NCBI GenBank assembly: GCA_016206925.1
Contig: JACQQS010000060.1
Span: forward strand, 1 to 61,665
DNA length: 61,665 bases
Source: Candidatus Omnitrophota bacterium
GTDB lineage: Bacteria > Omnitrophota > Omnitrophia > Omnitrophales > JACQQS01
Reading direction: 5' to 3'
The notes under the pieces: model-generated
What the model saw: the letters and a program-made list of their open reading frames with translations, nothing else
Database searches by the model: none
What the model was told of the DNA's origin: nothing
Translations under genes and position numbers: made by a program
Shown here: positions 52,178 through 61,665 of the stretch, one piece after another
Numbering within the stretch: position 1 is the stretch's first letter
Layout: the number at the start of each line of letters is the position of its first letter

Positions 52178-53244
52178 GAAGCTTCTTTCGCAATACGCGA
52201 TTCGTTCGGAAGAGGTTTCCACTCGGAAGGCTTGTGATTTGTATTTAAATCGGAGATCGCCGAAATGATGTGTTCGTTGATGCTGTTTTCCACCGTCTGA
52301 CCAGCGGCTTTGATGGCGCTTGAAATGGCTCTTGCGGACGAGGCTCCATGGCTGATGATCACGTGTCCGTCCACGCCTAAAAGGGGCGCTCCGCCGGCTT
52401 CTTCGTAATTGGTCGTGCGGCGGATATTTTGCATGGCCGGTTTACAGAGTAACGCGCCGATTTTGGAAACCGGGTTCGCCATCATTTCTCTCTGGAAAAG
52501 GTTAACGACGGTTTCAAGAATGCTTTCGCACATCTTGAGCACAATATTTCCCACAAATCCGTCACAAATGATGCAGTCTGCTCTTCCGGTGAAGAAATCG
52601 CGGCCTTCGATATTACCGATGAAGTTTAAATTTGAGTCGCGAAGCAGTTTGTAGGCTTCCTTCATCACTTCCGTGCCTTTGGATTCTTCTTCGCCGATAT
52701 TCAAAAGCCCAATGGTCGGACGTTTCTTTCCCAACACATATTTCGAATAAACATCGGCCATGACCGCATATTGCTGCAAATGATCTGCGGAAGCATTTAT
52801 GTTCGCGCCCACGTCCATTAAAAGTGAAATTCCATGAACGGTTGGGTAAGTAATGGCAATTCCCGCACGTTTCACTCCTTCAATGAGCCCGAGCTGCAGG
52901 GTTGCACTTGCAACCATTGCGCCCGTGTTGCCCGCCGACACAAAGGCATCTACCTTTCTCTCTCGTGCAAGTGCCATCGCTACGGAAATGGAGGAGTGCT
53001 TCTTTTTCTTGAGCGCTTGAACCGGCGCTTCGCTCATTTCAACTACTTCATTGGCGTTCACAACTGAAATGCGGCCGGCCACAACACGATGCTTGCTTAA
53101 CTCTCTTTTGAGTACATCTTCTTTTCCTACCAAAACAATTTCATAATCCCATTGGTTAGCTGCAAGCACGGCACCTTCTACGGCCACGCGCGGACCCCGA
53201 TCACCACCCATTCCATCCACGGCAATTTTTATTGAACTAGACAT
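52174..53244 (-). CDS. plsX: Phosphate acyltransferase PlsX
   Basis: 356 residues making acyl-phosphate from acyl-ACP for PlsY. Marks: KIAVDGMGGDRGPRVAVEGA, AFVSAGNTGAMVASATLQLG, LLMDVGANINASADHLQQYA, NIGEEESKGTEVMKEAYKLL, and GDADAIICDGFVGN-like GRADCIICDGFVGNIVLKMC. A C-terminal tail of about 20 residues exceeds the common length. ATG 53244 has GGAAGGG 9 bases upstream; a TTG three codons earlier is too close to it. Confidence 0.96.
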   Translation of the reverse strand: MSSSIKIAVDGMGGDRGPRVAVEGAVLAANQWDYEIVLVGKEDVLKRELSKHRVVAGRISVVNANEVVEMSEAPVQALKKKKHSSISVAMALARERKVDAFVSAGNTGAMVASATLQLGLIEGVKRAGIAITYPTVHGISLLMDVGANINASADHLQQYAVMADVYSKYVLGKKRPTIGLLNIGEEESKGTEVMKEAYKLLRDSNLNFIGNIEGRDFFTGRADCIICDGFVGNIVLKMCESILETVVNLFQREMMANPVSKIGALLCKPAMQNIRRTTNYEEAGGAPLLGVDGHVIISHGASSARAISSAIKAAGQTVENSINEHIISAISDLNTNHKPSEWKPLPNESRIAKEAS

Positions 53245-53260
53245 TTGTATCAACCCTTCC

Positions 53261-53464
53261 CTATTTTTCCTTCGCAGCCGAATCGGGCTTCATGACGGTG
53301 ATAACTTGCCGTCCCCGGTAGTACCCGCAGTTCGGGCAAATGCGATGCGGCATCACCGCGGTTCCACAATTGGAGCATACGCCGACCCCGACGCTTGTCA
53401 GAAAATCCTGCGAACGGCGTTTGCGGGTCCTCGTATTCGAATGTTTTCGTTTGGGGTGTGCCAT
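53261..53464 (-). CDS. rpmF: Ribosomal protein bL32
   Basis: 67 residues, beginning HPKRKHSNTRTRKRRSQDFL. Four cysteines (Cys-x2-Cys in VCSNCG and Cys-x2-Cys in ICPNCG) form a zinc ribbon, so this is the zinc-binding (C+) form. It sits at its usual place between DUF177 and plsX. Confidence 0.97.
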   Translation of the reverse strand: MAHPKRKHSNTRTRKRRSQDFLTSVGVGVCSNCGTAVMPHRICPNCGYYRGRQVITVMKPDSAAKEK

Positions 53465-53486
53465 ATATTACCTGCCCATTTTTTGA

Positions 53487-53909
53487 TTAAGCAATCCGTT
53501 TATGAGCGCACAAACAATTTTCGCTATTCAAATCGGACCCGCAGCCCGGGCATAAACCCCGGCAGTCCGGCCGGCAGAGAAACTTTGGTTCATGCGCCAA
53601 AATCAGGATTGCCCGAACGTCTTCCAGTGCATCAATTTCTTCTATGTCGTGCGTATCGTAAATCAAATCCACAGGCTGCACAATGGGAGATGCGATTTCC
53701 CGAAGGCACCGAGCGCATACCTGCTCAATTTGCCCGCTCAACTCGCCCCAAATATGAAGCGTCTCGCTCTCCAAACACATGTTCGCCTGAAAACGAACGG
53801 GCGTCGAATAGCGCAGATCAGCAAATTCAACATCGATCTTTCCCGCATCATACTCGCAAGACCGCTCGGAGGGCACACCCTCTGCAAGGGTATTAACCCG
53901 AATAATCAT
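53487..53909 (-). CDS. DUF177 (YceD) protein
   Basis: 140 residues. The middle has Cys-x2-Cys (VCARCLREI) and the C-terminus two more Cys pairs (CRPDCRGLCPGCGSDLNSE), the usual DUF177 pattern. In E. coli YceD is linked to 23S rRNA accumulation; here its position before rpmF is conserved. It lies 22 bases upstream of rpmF. Confidence 0.9.
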   Translation of the reverse strand: MIIRVNTLAEGVPSERSCEYDAGKIDVEFADLRYSTPVRFQANMCLESETLHIWGELSGQIEQVCARCLREIASPIVQPVDLIYDTHDIEEIDALEDVRAILILAHEPKFLCRPDCRGLCPGCGSDLNSENCLCAHKRIA

Positions 53910-53927
53910 GAGCTGACCGCTTTCCGG

Positions 53928-54428
53928 CTACTTCGGCGCCAGCGATTTTCTCAAAATCTGTTCGACATGCGCAGGAACAAAATCGCCGATTCGTCCACCA
54001 AGCCGCGTAATTTCTTTAATTAATCCGGAGGAAATATAAAAATGCTCTTCAGACGGCAGCAAAAAAACAGTTTCGATATCGGGATTCAGCTTTTTATTCG
54101 TCAGCGCCATTTGAAGTTCCATTTCGTAATCCGACACGGCCCTCAATCCCCGGATAACGACCTGCGCCTTCTTCTTCTCGGCGAAATCGACCACCAAGCC
54201 GTCGAATGCCATAACCTCTACGTTAGAAAGTCCTTGTACGGAACGGCGGATCATCTCCACCCGTTCATCCGAACTAAAAGTGCAGCGCTTCGTCGGATTG
54301 GAACCCACAGCGACATACAGAAAATCAAAGAGCGTGGCTGCTTTTCGGATAAGCGCCAAATGGCCATTCGTCACCGGGTCGAAACTGCCGGGGTACACTG
54401 CTTTTCGGCTTATCCTTTTTGAAGCCAT
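53928..54428 (-). CDS. coaD: Phosphopantetheine adenylyltransferase
   Basis: 166 residues, fourth step of CoA synthesis. The nucleotidyltransferase site is AVYPGSFDPVTNGHLALIRK (T/H-x-G-H form), with QVVIRGLRAVSDYEMELQMA and the SSGLIKEITRLGG end motif. It feeds CoA to AcpS and fatty-acid synthesis; CoA and lipid genes thus cluster here. It begins 15 bases after rsmD. Confidence 0.97.
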   Translation of the reverse strand: MASKRISRKAVYPGSFDPVTNGHLALIRKAATLFDFLYVAVGSNPTKRCTFSSDERVEMIRRSVQGLSNVEVMAFDGLVVDFAEKKKAQVVIRGLRAVSDYEMELQMALTNKKLNPDIETVFLLPSEEHFYISSGLIKEITRLGGRIGDFVPAHVEQILRKSLAPK

Positions 54429-54443
54429 TTCGGCCAGAACCGA

Positions 54444-54998
54444 TTATACCTTTCTGTATAAAAACGAAAGCCTCGCTTGACCGATTTTTTCGCTTCTCTC
54501 GACAAGCAGGCTTGTTAACGTGTTCGGAATATCTTCTTTCGCGCTGTGATGAAAAATTACGCGCGCATGGGGCGCAAGTATATCAGATCGTTCTAGGAGG
54601 GGCAATATTTTTTTCATAACTCCTTTATTATAAGGGGGATCCAGAAAAATCAGATTAAAGTTTTCAGCCCGTCCTTCTAAACGGCTGAGGGCCTTCAAAG
54701 CATCCGATTTGATTATTGCAGCCTTACGAGAAAGCCCTAATTCAGCCAGGTTTCTTTTTATGATACTAATATTAATTGAATTAAGTTCCACAAATACGAC
54801 TTCAGAAGCGCTCCGGCTAAGCGCCTCAAGGCCAATACTGCCCGAGCCTGCAAAGACATCCAAAACACGTGCGTTTAGAACGGTTTCGCCCAAAATATTA
54901 AAAAGCGTTTCTCTCATCCGGTCGGTCATGGGTCGGACGGAAGGATCGCATTTAAATTTTAACCGCCTGCTCTTGAATTCCCCGCCAATAATTCGCAT
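54444..54998 (-). CDS. rsmD: 16S rRNA (guanine-966-N2)-methyltransferase
   Basis: 184 residues. It begins MRIIGGEFKSRRLKF; the SAM motif is VLDVFAGSGSIGLEALSR, and the catalytic NPPY-type motif reads LIFLDPPYNKG. ATG 54998 sits 1 base after the recG stop; a TTG at 55013 lies upstream. coaD follows, a very common order. Confidence 0.95.
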   Translation of the reverse strand: MRIIGGEFKSRRLKFKCDPSVRPMTDRMRETLFNILGETVLNARVLDVFAGSGSIGLEALSRSASEVVFVELNSINISIIKRNLAELGLSRKAAIIKSDALKALSRLEGRAENFNLIFLDPPYNKGVMKKILPLLERSDILAPHARVIFHHSAKEDIPNTLTSLLVERSEKIGQARLSFLYRKV

Positions 54999-54999
54999 A

Positions 55000-57075
55000 T
55001 CAAACGGGCTCAACGAGCGTAGCGCGGTATTGCTCGAGCTTTTGCTTTAATGCGCCATGATATTCGCTGTAAAAATGGAGGTCTTCGCGGATTACCTGCG
55101 CCGCCGCTTCACGCGCTCGAAGCATGATCGAAAAATCCCTCGGAAATTCCGCGATTCGAAAGAGGGGAAGCCCGCTCTGCCGCGTGCCCATAAAATCCCC
55201 CGGCCCTCTCAATTTCAGATCTTCTTCCGCAATAAGAAATCCATCGCTGGTCTTCGTGAGAATGCGCAGCCGTTTCCTGCTCTCTACGTTCTTCGGATCG
55301 CCGACGAGAAAACAAAAAGATTCATTGCTTCCCCGACCCACCCGGCCGCGCATCTGATGAAGTTGGGCCAGACCGAACCGTTCGGCGTCTTCGATAACCA
55401 TTACCGTGGCGTCCGGATTATGAAGACCGACTTCTACAACGCTGGTAGCCACTAAAATCTGAATTTTACCGCTTTTAAATTGCCACATAACGGAATCCTG
55501 CTCCGGCTTGCCAAGCCGTCCGTGGATAAGCCCGATTTTAAAGTTTTTAAATGCTTTCCTGGAGAGACGCGCGTACAGATCTTCAGCGGATTCAACGGCC
55601 CCGCCTTCGCTTTCCTCGATGCGCGGGCAAATAATGTAGGCTTTCTTTCCTTTGTTCACGCGATCGGAAATGAAACGCCAGACATCGCTTTCCTTTTTCC
55701 TGCTGATCCAAAATGTCTTCACCGGTATTCGCCCCCCAGGCAACTCCCGGATCGTTGAGAGATCAAGATCGCCGAACAGCGTGAGTCCGAGCGTTCGCGG
55801 AATGGGCGTTGCGGTCATGACCAGCAAATGAGGTCTTGGTTCGGAGGCCAAAAGCGCGTTACGCTGCCGCACACCAAATTTATGCTGTTCGTCAATGACG
55901 ACCACACCAAGCTGCTTAAACTTCAAGCCTTCCTGCAAAACGGCGTGCGTTCCGATCACAACATCCAGCGCGCCGGTTTCCGCCGCACGGTAGACGGCTG
56001 ATTTATCTTCGGGAGCAAGGGATCCGGTCAATAACCCGATATTTACGTTGAAACTCTTGAGAAGTTTCCGGATGGATTCAAATTGCTGCTCAGCAAGAAT
56101 TTCCGTGGGCGCCAAAAATGCGCTCTGAACTTTATTTTTGGCGGCCAAAAGCAGCAGTGCGACGGCCACCACCGTTTTCCCGGAACCTACTTCTCCCTGA
56201 AGGAGCCGCGTCATGGGCGCGCCGCGGGAAACATCCAGAATGATTTCCTGTATGACCTCTTTCTGGCCTTCCGTCAACGTAAAGGGAAGCTCCTTCATAA
56301 ACTCGTCAACGACGCCGGATGCGTCCTTCAGCGGGATGGATTTCTCTTCTTTCTTGAGCAAAGCCACGTCACGAAGCAGCGCCAATTCAAATAAGAAAAG
56401 CTCGTCAAAAATAAGCCGGTGGCGTGCCTGATCAAGAATTTCCTGATTTTCGGGAAAATGGATATTCCGAAGCGCCTCTCCAAGCCCCATCAGTTTTTGC
56501 CGCTTTTGGAATTCCTTGGGCAAATATTCCGTGACGTATTCCGCGTAATGATCCACAAGCTCTTTCATCGAAACGCGCAGGGACCTTTGCGCGAGGCCTT
56601 CCGTCAAAGGATAAATGGGAACAATGCGCCCGGCGTGGACTACGTCCGTATCTTCTTCTTTCAAAATTTCATATTCGGGATTGGTGAGTTGAAGTCGGCC
56701 GCGAAATTCCACTTTTCCGCTCAGGATGACACAGTCCCCTTCGGTAAACGTATTCATGAGATACGGCTGATTAAACCAGACCGCCACAATCTGTGAAGAT
56801 TCATCCTCCACAAAAAGCTCGAAGAGGCGGAGGCTTTTGAGTGGGCGCACTGCTTTGTGGTTCACTTTTGCTTCAATAACCGCGTGCTCGCCGATACGCA
56901 CATCACGAATGCGCTTAAACCGGCTTCGGTCCTCATAACGTCTAGGGAAAAAGTAGAAGAGATCGGACAGCGTCTCGATGCCGAATTTTCGAAACACTTC
57001 TTCGCGCTTCGGACCGATGCCCTTAAGGTACCGTACGGATTTTTCTATGGGGAGTGTGCTGGGGGCGGGTTGCAT
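55000..57075 (-). CDS. recG: ATP-dependent DNA helicase RecG
   Basis: 691 residues: an N-terminal wedge/OB domain (about 1-230), then superfamily 2 helicase motifs: Walker A LLQGEVGSGKTVVAVALLLL, DEQHKFGVRQR (motif II variant DEQH), LVMTATPIPRTLGLTLFGDL (motif III), and the C-terminal QLHQMRGRVGRG (motif VI). It reverses stalled replication forks. Upstream to secG lies a 93-base gap with the palindromic repeat at 57091-57166. Confidence 0.97.
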   Translation of the reverse strand: MQPAPSTLPIEKSVRYLKGIGPKREEVFRKFGIETLSDLFYFFPRRYEDRSRFKRIRDVRIGEHAVIEAKVNHKAVRPLKSLRLFELFVEDESSQIVAVWFNQPYLMNTFTEGDCVILSGKVEFRGRLQLTNPEYEILKEEDTDVVHAGRIVPIYPLTEGLAQRSLRVSMKELVDHYAEYVTEYLPKEFQKRQKLMGLGEALRNIHFPENQEILDQARHRLIFDELFLFELALLRDVALLKKEEKSIPLKDASGVVDEFMKELPFTLTEGQKEVIQEIILDVSRGAPMTRLLQGEVGSGKTVVAVALLLLAAKNKVQSAFLAPTEILAEQQFESIRKLLKSFNVNIGLLTGSLAPEDKSAVYRAAETGALDVVIGTHAVLQEGLKFKQLGVVVIDEQHKFGVRQRNALLASEPRPHLLVMTATPIPRTLGLTLFGDLDLSTIRELPGGRIPVKTFWISRKKESDVWRFISDRVNKGKKAYIICPRIEESEGGAVESAEDLYARLSRKAFKNFKIGLIHGRLGKPEQDSVMWQFKSGKIQILVATSVVEVGLHNPDATVMVIEDAERFGLAQLHQMRGRVGRGSNESFCFLVGDPKNVESRKRLRILTKTSDGFLIAEEDLKLRGPGDFMGTRQSGLPLFRIAEFPRDFSIMLRAREAAAQVIREDLHFYSEYHGALKQKLEQYRATLVEPV

Positions 57076-57090
57076 AGGAGAATTAATCGT

Positions 57091-57166
57091 ACGTCATTGC
57101 GAGTGATGTCCCACCGCGCAGGCGGGGCATCCTGCCCCGCGGATTCCGGGGCGAGACGCCCGGCTA
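57091..57166. repeat. Double-hairpin intergenic repeat (REP-like)
   Basis: Two GC-rich hairpins lie in the recG-secG gap: GCGGGGC-ATCCT-GCCCCGC (57122-57140) and CCGGGGCG-AGA-CGCCCGG (57146-57163, one bulge). The left edge reads ACGTCATTGCGAG, which I recall as the start of common dispersed repeats. No T-run follows, so it is not a simple terminator. Mobility is inference; only one copy is in the window. Confidence 0.5.
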
Positions 57167-57168
57167 CG

Positions 57169-57663
57169 TTACGTTACCGGTTTATCCGCACTGGATTCCT
57201 TCGGCGGTGCTTCGGCCGTTAATGAGGGAGTCTCGTTGGATGTAGAGGCTGGACCGGCCGCGGCTTCAGATTCCGAAGCAGGAGTTGTTTGCTCGGAAAT
57301 CGATTGCGTTACGTTTGCGCCTGCCGCTGTCTTCTCAGCAGCTTCTTTCGCTTCCAGTTCCTTCAGGGCATCCTGAAGTACCTTGAGATCTTCGGACTCA
57401 AGCTTCGGAGAAGTCTCAAACAAAGAGCGGCCTTTCCTGGCTTCAAGAACATCGAGGCCGATGCAGGTAAAGAGGAACAAAATAGCGCAAACCGTCGTTG
57501 CTTTTGAAAGAAAATCGGCGCTCCGCGTTCCGAATATCGTTTGCGTGCCCTCACCGCCGCCAAATGTACCGCCGAATCCCTGCCCCCTCCCCGCCTGAAG
57601 CAGAATAACGGCGATCAACACAAAGCAAACGATGATATGAATAACGGTGATAAAAATGCTCAT
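57169..57663 (-). CDS. secG: Preprotein translocase subunit SecG
   Basis: 164 residues. The SecG core has two transmembrane helices (about 3-22 and 55-73) and the conserved loop LLQAGRGQGFGGTFGGGEGT then FGTRSADFLSK. The C-terminal 90 residues are acidic, Glu/Ala/Ser/Pro-rich and likely disordered; E. coli SecG is about 110. It overlaps tpiA by 4 bases, a known arrangement. Confidence 0.93.
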   Translation of the reverse strand: MSIFITVIHIIVCFVLIAVILLQAGRGQGFGGTFGGGEGTQTIFGTRSADFLSKATTVCAILFLFTCIGLDVLEARKGRSLFETSPKLESEDLKVLQDALKELEAKEAAEKTAAGANVTQSISEQTTPASESEAAAGPASTSNETPSLTAEAPPKESSADKPVT

Positions 57664-58442
57664 GACTTAATTCCGCTGGTTTCGTTTTTCGGTAGAGACG
57701 ACTTTACAATTTCAATGAACGACTCCGCCTTAAGCGATGCGCCGCCCACGAGCCCTCCGTCCACATTCGGCTGTGCCATAATTTTCCCGAAATTATCCGG
57801 TTTGATACTGCCGCCATAGAGAATGCGGACTTCATCCGCAACTTCATTCACGCGCGATGCAAGCAGCTCGCGAATAAACGCATGCGCTTCTTCGGCTTGG
57901 GAAGGCATGGCGGTACGGCCAGTGCCAATAGCCCAGACCGGTTCATAGGCGATAACCGTTCGTTTCCAGTCGGTTGCCGTCAGGTCCTTGAAGGTGCCTT
58001 CGAACTGCCTCTGAATTACCTGTTCCGTTTCGCGGCGCTCATGCTCTTCAAGTGTCTCTCCTACGCAAACAATAGGAACGATACTGTATTTAAGGGCCGT
58101 GAGAACCTTCTTATTGATCAGCGCATCTTTCTCTCCAAATACAGCTCTGCGCTCGGAGTGGCCCAATATGACAAATCGGCAACCCAGATCCTTCAACATA
58201 AGCGGAGAAATCTCGCCCGTAAATGCTCCTTCCGGCTCGGTATACATGTTTTGCGCACCTAACCCGATGTTGGTTTTTTCGAGCGCGCTCGACACCGCAG
58301 AAAGAGCCGTGTAGGACGGACAAACAACCACTTCGATTCCGCCTAGACCGCGAACGCCGGCGAAAATGCTTTTGACAAGGTTCGTGGCCTCGCGGGTGTT
58401 CAAATTCATCTTCCAATTTCCGACAATTAGAGGCGTTCTCAT
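57660..58442 (-). CDS. tpiA: Triose-phosphate isomerase
   Basis: 260 residues. [13 protein letters not shown] with the catalytic Lys and Asn, [13 protein letters not shown] with His95-type, [14 protein letters not shown] with catalytic Glu, and [10 protein letters not shown] phosphate loop. It interconverts DHAP and GAP in glycolysis. It overlaps pgk (ATGA) and secG, so gap-pgk-tpiA form a glycolytic group. Confidence 0.98.
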   Translation of the reverse strand: MRTPLIVGNWKMNLNTREATNLVKSIFAGVRGLGGIEVVVCPSYTALSAVSSALEKTNIGLGAQNMYTEPEGAFTGEISPLMLKDLGCRFVILGHSERRAVFGEKDALINKKVLTALKYSIVPIVCVGETLEEHERRETEQVIQRQFEGTFKDLTATDWKRTVIAYEPVWAIGTGRTAMPSQAEEAHAFIRELLASRVNEVADEVRILYGGSIKPDNFGKIMAQPNVDGGLVGGASLKAESFIEIVKSSLPKNETSGIKS

Positions 58443-59638
58443 GCGGTGACCTTTTCTGTTTTGTCCTTGAGGACCGCTATTCCCGGAAGCGTCTTTCCTT
58501 CTAGATACTCAAGCGAAGCCCCGCCGCCGGTAGACACGTGGGACATTTTTTCTTCCAGGCCAAATTCTTTGATTGCGGCTGCCGTGTCGCCGCCGCCGAT
58601 CACCGTGGTGGCTTTCCGCGTTGCTAGGGTTTCGGCCAGTTTCCGGGTACCCCCGGCGAAAGCAGGAAATTCAAATACGCCAACCGGGCCGTTCCACAAA
58701 ATGGTCTTGGCTTGCTTAAGTTCTTCCTGAAAAAGGGCGATGGTCTTCGGTCCGATGTCAAGGCCCGACCAGCCGGTATCGATGTCCGCGCCGGAAATTT
58801 TTGAATGGGCATTGGCATCAAATTTATCCGCGACTTTGTAGTCGACGGGTAAAAGCAGTTTAACGGCTTTGGCTTTCGCTTTCGCCAAAACGTCCTTCGC
58901 CGTTTGCTCGCCTTCCTTGTCAAAAAGGGAGTCTCCGATGGAATGTCCCAGTACTTTTTGAAACGTGTAGGACATCCCACCGCCGATCAAAAGCACATCC
59001 ACCCGATCCAGAAGATTTTCGATGACTTGAATCTTGTCGTGCACTTTCGCGCCGCCCAGAATGGCTACGAAAGGTCTCACCGGACAGCTTAGAATATTCT
59101 CAAAATATTTGATTTCCTTTTCAAGCAGAAAACCGGCCACGGCCGGAAGATGCTGCGCGACACCGGCTACGGAGGCATGCGCACGGTGGACGGAACCAAA
59201 CGCATCGCTTACAAAAACATCGCCAAGTTTAGCGAGGGCCTCTGAAAATTTAGGATCGTTCTTGGTCTCCGCTTTGTGGAACCGGACATTTTCGAGCAGA
59301 ATCACTTCCCCGCTCTTTAAATCCGCTACGGCTTTCTCCACTTCCGGACCGATGCAATCATCCGCAAACTTGACCGGCTTCTTGAGCAGCTCGCCCAACC
59401 GCTTCGCGACAGGTTTAAGCGAATACTTGGGTTCGCGCTGGTCCTTGGGCCGCCCGAAATGCGAAGTGAGAATGACTTTGGCATTTTGCTTGATCGCGTA
59501 TTCGATCGTGGGCAGAGATTTCACCATGCGGGCATCGTCCGTAATGTTCCCCGCTTCGTCGGCGGGTACATTGAAATCAACGCGCATGAGCACACGCTTG
59601 CCCTTAATATCGATGTCGCGGATCGTAAGCTTTGGCAT
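58439..59638 (-). CDS. pgk: Phosphoglycerate kinase
   Basis: 399 residues. [77 protein letters not shown], and the nucleotide loop [15 protein letters not shown]. It transfers phosphate from 1,3-bisphosphoglycerate to ADP. The start is 22 bases after the broken HEPN gene that now separates it from gap. Confidence 0.98.
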   Translation of the reverse strand: MPKLTIRDIDIKGKRVLMRVDFNVPADEAGNITDDARMVKSLPTIEYAIKQNAKVILTSHFGRPKDQREPKYSLKPVAKRLGELLKKPVKFADDCIGPEVEKAVADLKSGEVILLENVRFHKAETKNDPKFSEALAKLGDVFVSDAFGSVHRAHASVAGVAQHLPAVAGFLLEKEIKYFENILSCPVRPFVAILGGAKVHDKIQVIENLLDRVDVLLIGGGMSYTFQKVLGHSIGDSLFDKEGEQTAKDVLAKAKAKAVKLLLPVDYKVADKFDANAHSKISGADIDTGWSGLDIGPKTIALFQEELKQAKTILWNGPVGVFEFPAFAGGTRKLAETLATRKATTVIGGGDTAAAIKEFGLEEKMSHVSTGGGASLEYLEGKTLPGIAVLKDKTEKVTA

Positions 59639-59659
59639 TTCTTCGATTCCCAGTAAAAT

Positions 59660-59960
59660 CTAGGAAGGTTTATGCTTCTGATTTCTTTTCTTATTGGATG
59701 CGTTTTCCAATTCTGATTTAAGATAAGCACGAATTCTCTGTAAAAACTGCTTAGCATTTTCGACAGCTTCCCGAGCCGTTTTCGGCTCGATAGCGGAGTA
59801 AATCTCGTAATCTCCATTCTCCCGCTTATCCTTGAGAGTAGTAAGCGCGTGAAACCGCATCATCGTACCTACCGTTACGCATTAGAGTTTCTGCGGAACA
59901 AAGCTTCTCCTCTGCTTTTTCGAGATAACCCTTGATAAGACTTACGGTCTTCTTATCCAA
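59660..59960 (-). pseudogene. HEPN-domain gene broken by an internal deletion and frameshift
   Basis: The 5' part starts at TTG 59960, overlapping the MNT stop, and reads a HEPN N-terminus (YLEKAEEKLCSAETLMRNG, then RYDDAVSRAYYS) for 44 codons to a stop at 59826. The 3' part, in another frame, reads TLKDKRENGDYEIYSAI then AREAVENAKQFLQRIRAYL to a stop at 59660, the end of a HEPN domain. The middle (about 45-50 residues) is missing, so the toxin cannot be whole. The frame from ATG 59863 (67 codons) is the 3' remnant, not a separate gene. Confidence 0.72.
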
Positions 59961-60270
59961 TTTTGATCCCCTCGATCATGATATGTTGCATAAATGGTGT
60001 ACCTAGATCGCAAAGGCGTTTGAATTCTTTCTCTTTAAAAATCTTGAGCGACACAACTTTTCCAGTCTCAAAAAGAACATGCAACACGGCATCGTAAAGG
60101 CTGTCCTTGTCCTCCCGTGAAAATTCAGGCTTTACTACAAGCAATATGTCGTAATCAGAGTCAGGCCTATCCGTTCCTTTGGCTCTCGAACCAAAGAGGT
60201 AGACCGAACGTATCTTTCCTCTCACGGTGCTTGACTTTTTTAGAAACAGCCGGACAACAGAATCCTTCAC
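59953..60270 (-). CDS. MNT-type nucleotidyltransferase (antitoxin partner of HEPN)
   Basis: 105 residues, full length for a minimal nucleotidyltransferase. The motif is YLFGSRAKGTDRPDSDYDIL (GSRAKG...SDxD). The usual third acidic residue is not obvious near VVSLKIFKEKEF. Intact MNT proteins silence HEPN ribonucleases, some by AMPylation. Start is GTG 60270 with GGGAG 8 bases upstream; gap ends 5 bases before. The pair interrupts gap and pgk. Confidence 0.85.
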   Translation of the reverse strand: MKDSVVRLFLKKSSTVRGKIRSVYLFGSRAKGTDRPDSDYDILLVVKPEFSREDKDSLYDAVLHVLFETGKVVSLKIFKEKEFKRLCDLGTPFMQHIMIEGIKIG

Positions 60271-60274
60271 TACC

Positions 60275-61593
<1,319 letters not shown>

Positions 61594-61610
61594 GATTTTC
61601 AAGTTTCAGA

Positions 61611-61664
61611 TTATCTTTTTGACATCGCCAATTCGATTTCAGAGAGCAACTTCGCCAGGGACGC
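61611..61664 (-). CDS. 3' end of an unidentified gene cut by the window edge
   Basis: A minus-strand frame enters at the right edge and ends at TAA 61611-61613. The visible C-terminus is 17 residues (ASLAKLLSEIELAMSKR). It is too short to identify. It is supported only by an open frame and a plausible helical end, followed by a gap of about 100 bases to the gap promoter. Confidence 0.35.
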   Translation of the reverse strand, partial: ASLAKLLSEIELAMSKR

Positions 61665-61665
61665 A

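Noticed and set aside
59660..59863. 67-codon frame as an independent gene
   Set aside because: It matches only the C-terminal part of a HEPN domain, and the N-terminal part is present in another frame just upstream, so it is a pseudogene fragment.

Overview
The window reads as a chromosomal segment of an uncultured, free-living-type Gram-negative bacterium. A glycine-zipper lipoprotein, a SecG with a long tail, a complete fatty-acid/phospholipid block and a MoxR-Bat operon point to a two-membrane cell. My best guess is Candidatus Omnitrophota or a neighbour in the PVC superphylum. This rests on remembered gene order (fabF-acpP-fabG-fabD-fabH-plsX-rpmF-DUF177, and recG-secG-tpiA-pgk-gap), not on a computed tree. 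No rRNA, tRNA or CRISPR array was seen, and no intact transposase. Coding density is very high, genes often overlap by ATGA or TAATG, and no gene-free stretch exceeds 300 bases.

Layout, 0-13 kb (plus strand): isoaspartyl methyltransferase, a lone EF-Tu domain-2-like protein, family-4 uracil-DNA glycosylase, a folate/biopterin-type transporter, a CCA-adding-type enzyme, a double-ACT protein, peptide deformylase coupled to a 35-residue basic peptide, LexA with a palindrome inside its promoter, a four-helix membrane protein, AcpS, nicotinamidase, an MBL hydrolase, a split transketolase, and a tightly coupled M24 peptidase / coiled-coil / ferredoxin / MqnD-like group.

13-31 kb (mostly minus): YqeY and a phosphodiesterase follow a complete moxR-DUF58-batD-batA-batB-batC operon. 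Next come dnaK, a sigma54-type response regulator and its kinase, the latter coupled to trpF-trpC-trpD. A plus-strand pair (secreted ComEC-like MBL protein and VanZ) sits between trpD and trpG-trpE and so splits the trp genes.

31-43 kb (minus): hisI, hisF, an unknown membrane protein, hisA, hisH, hisB, hisD, alaS, recX, recA, a PC4-like protein, plsY, der, pgsA and a glycine-zipper lipoprotein. hisG, hisC, hisE, trpA and trpB are not in the window.

43-61.7 kb (minus): smc, the fatty-acid genes, plsX, rpmF, DUF177, coaD, rsmD, recG, secG, tpiA, pgk, a decayed MNT/HEPN toxin-antitoxin pair, and gap, whose leader carries a palindromic repeat. The end of an unidentified gene lies at the right edge.

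The most interesting signals are: (1) a sigma54-like promoter and an upstream dyad between an NtrC-type regulator gene and dnaK, with no CIRCE element; (2) the HEPN toxin gene broken by an internal deletion beside an intact MNT partner between gap and pgk; (3) a 9-bp hairpin that covers the likely ribosome-binding site of pgsA; (4) tandem 12-bp repeats just upstream of the lipoprotein promoter; (5) the possible LexA operator; (6) several small or unassigned proteins embedded in conserved operons.
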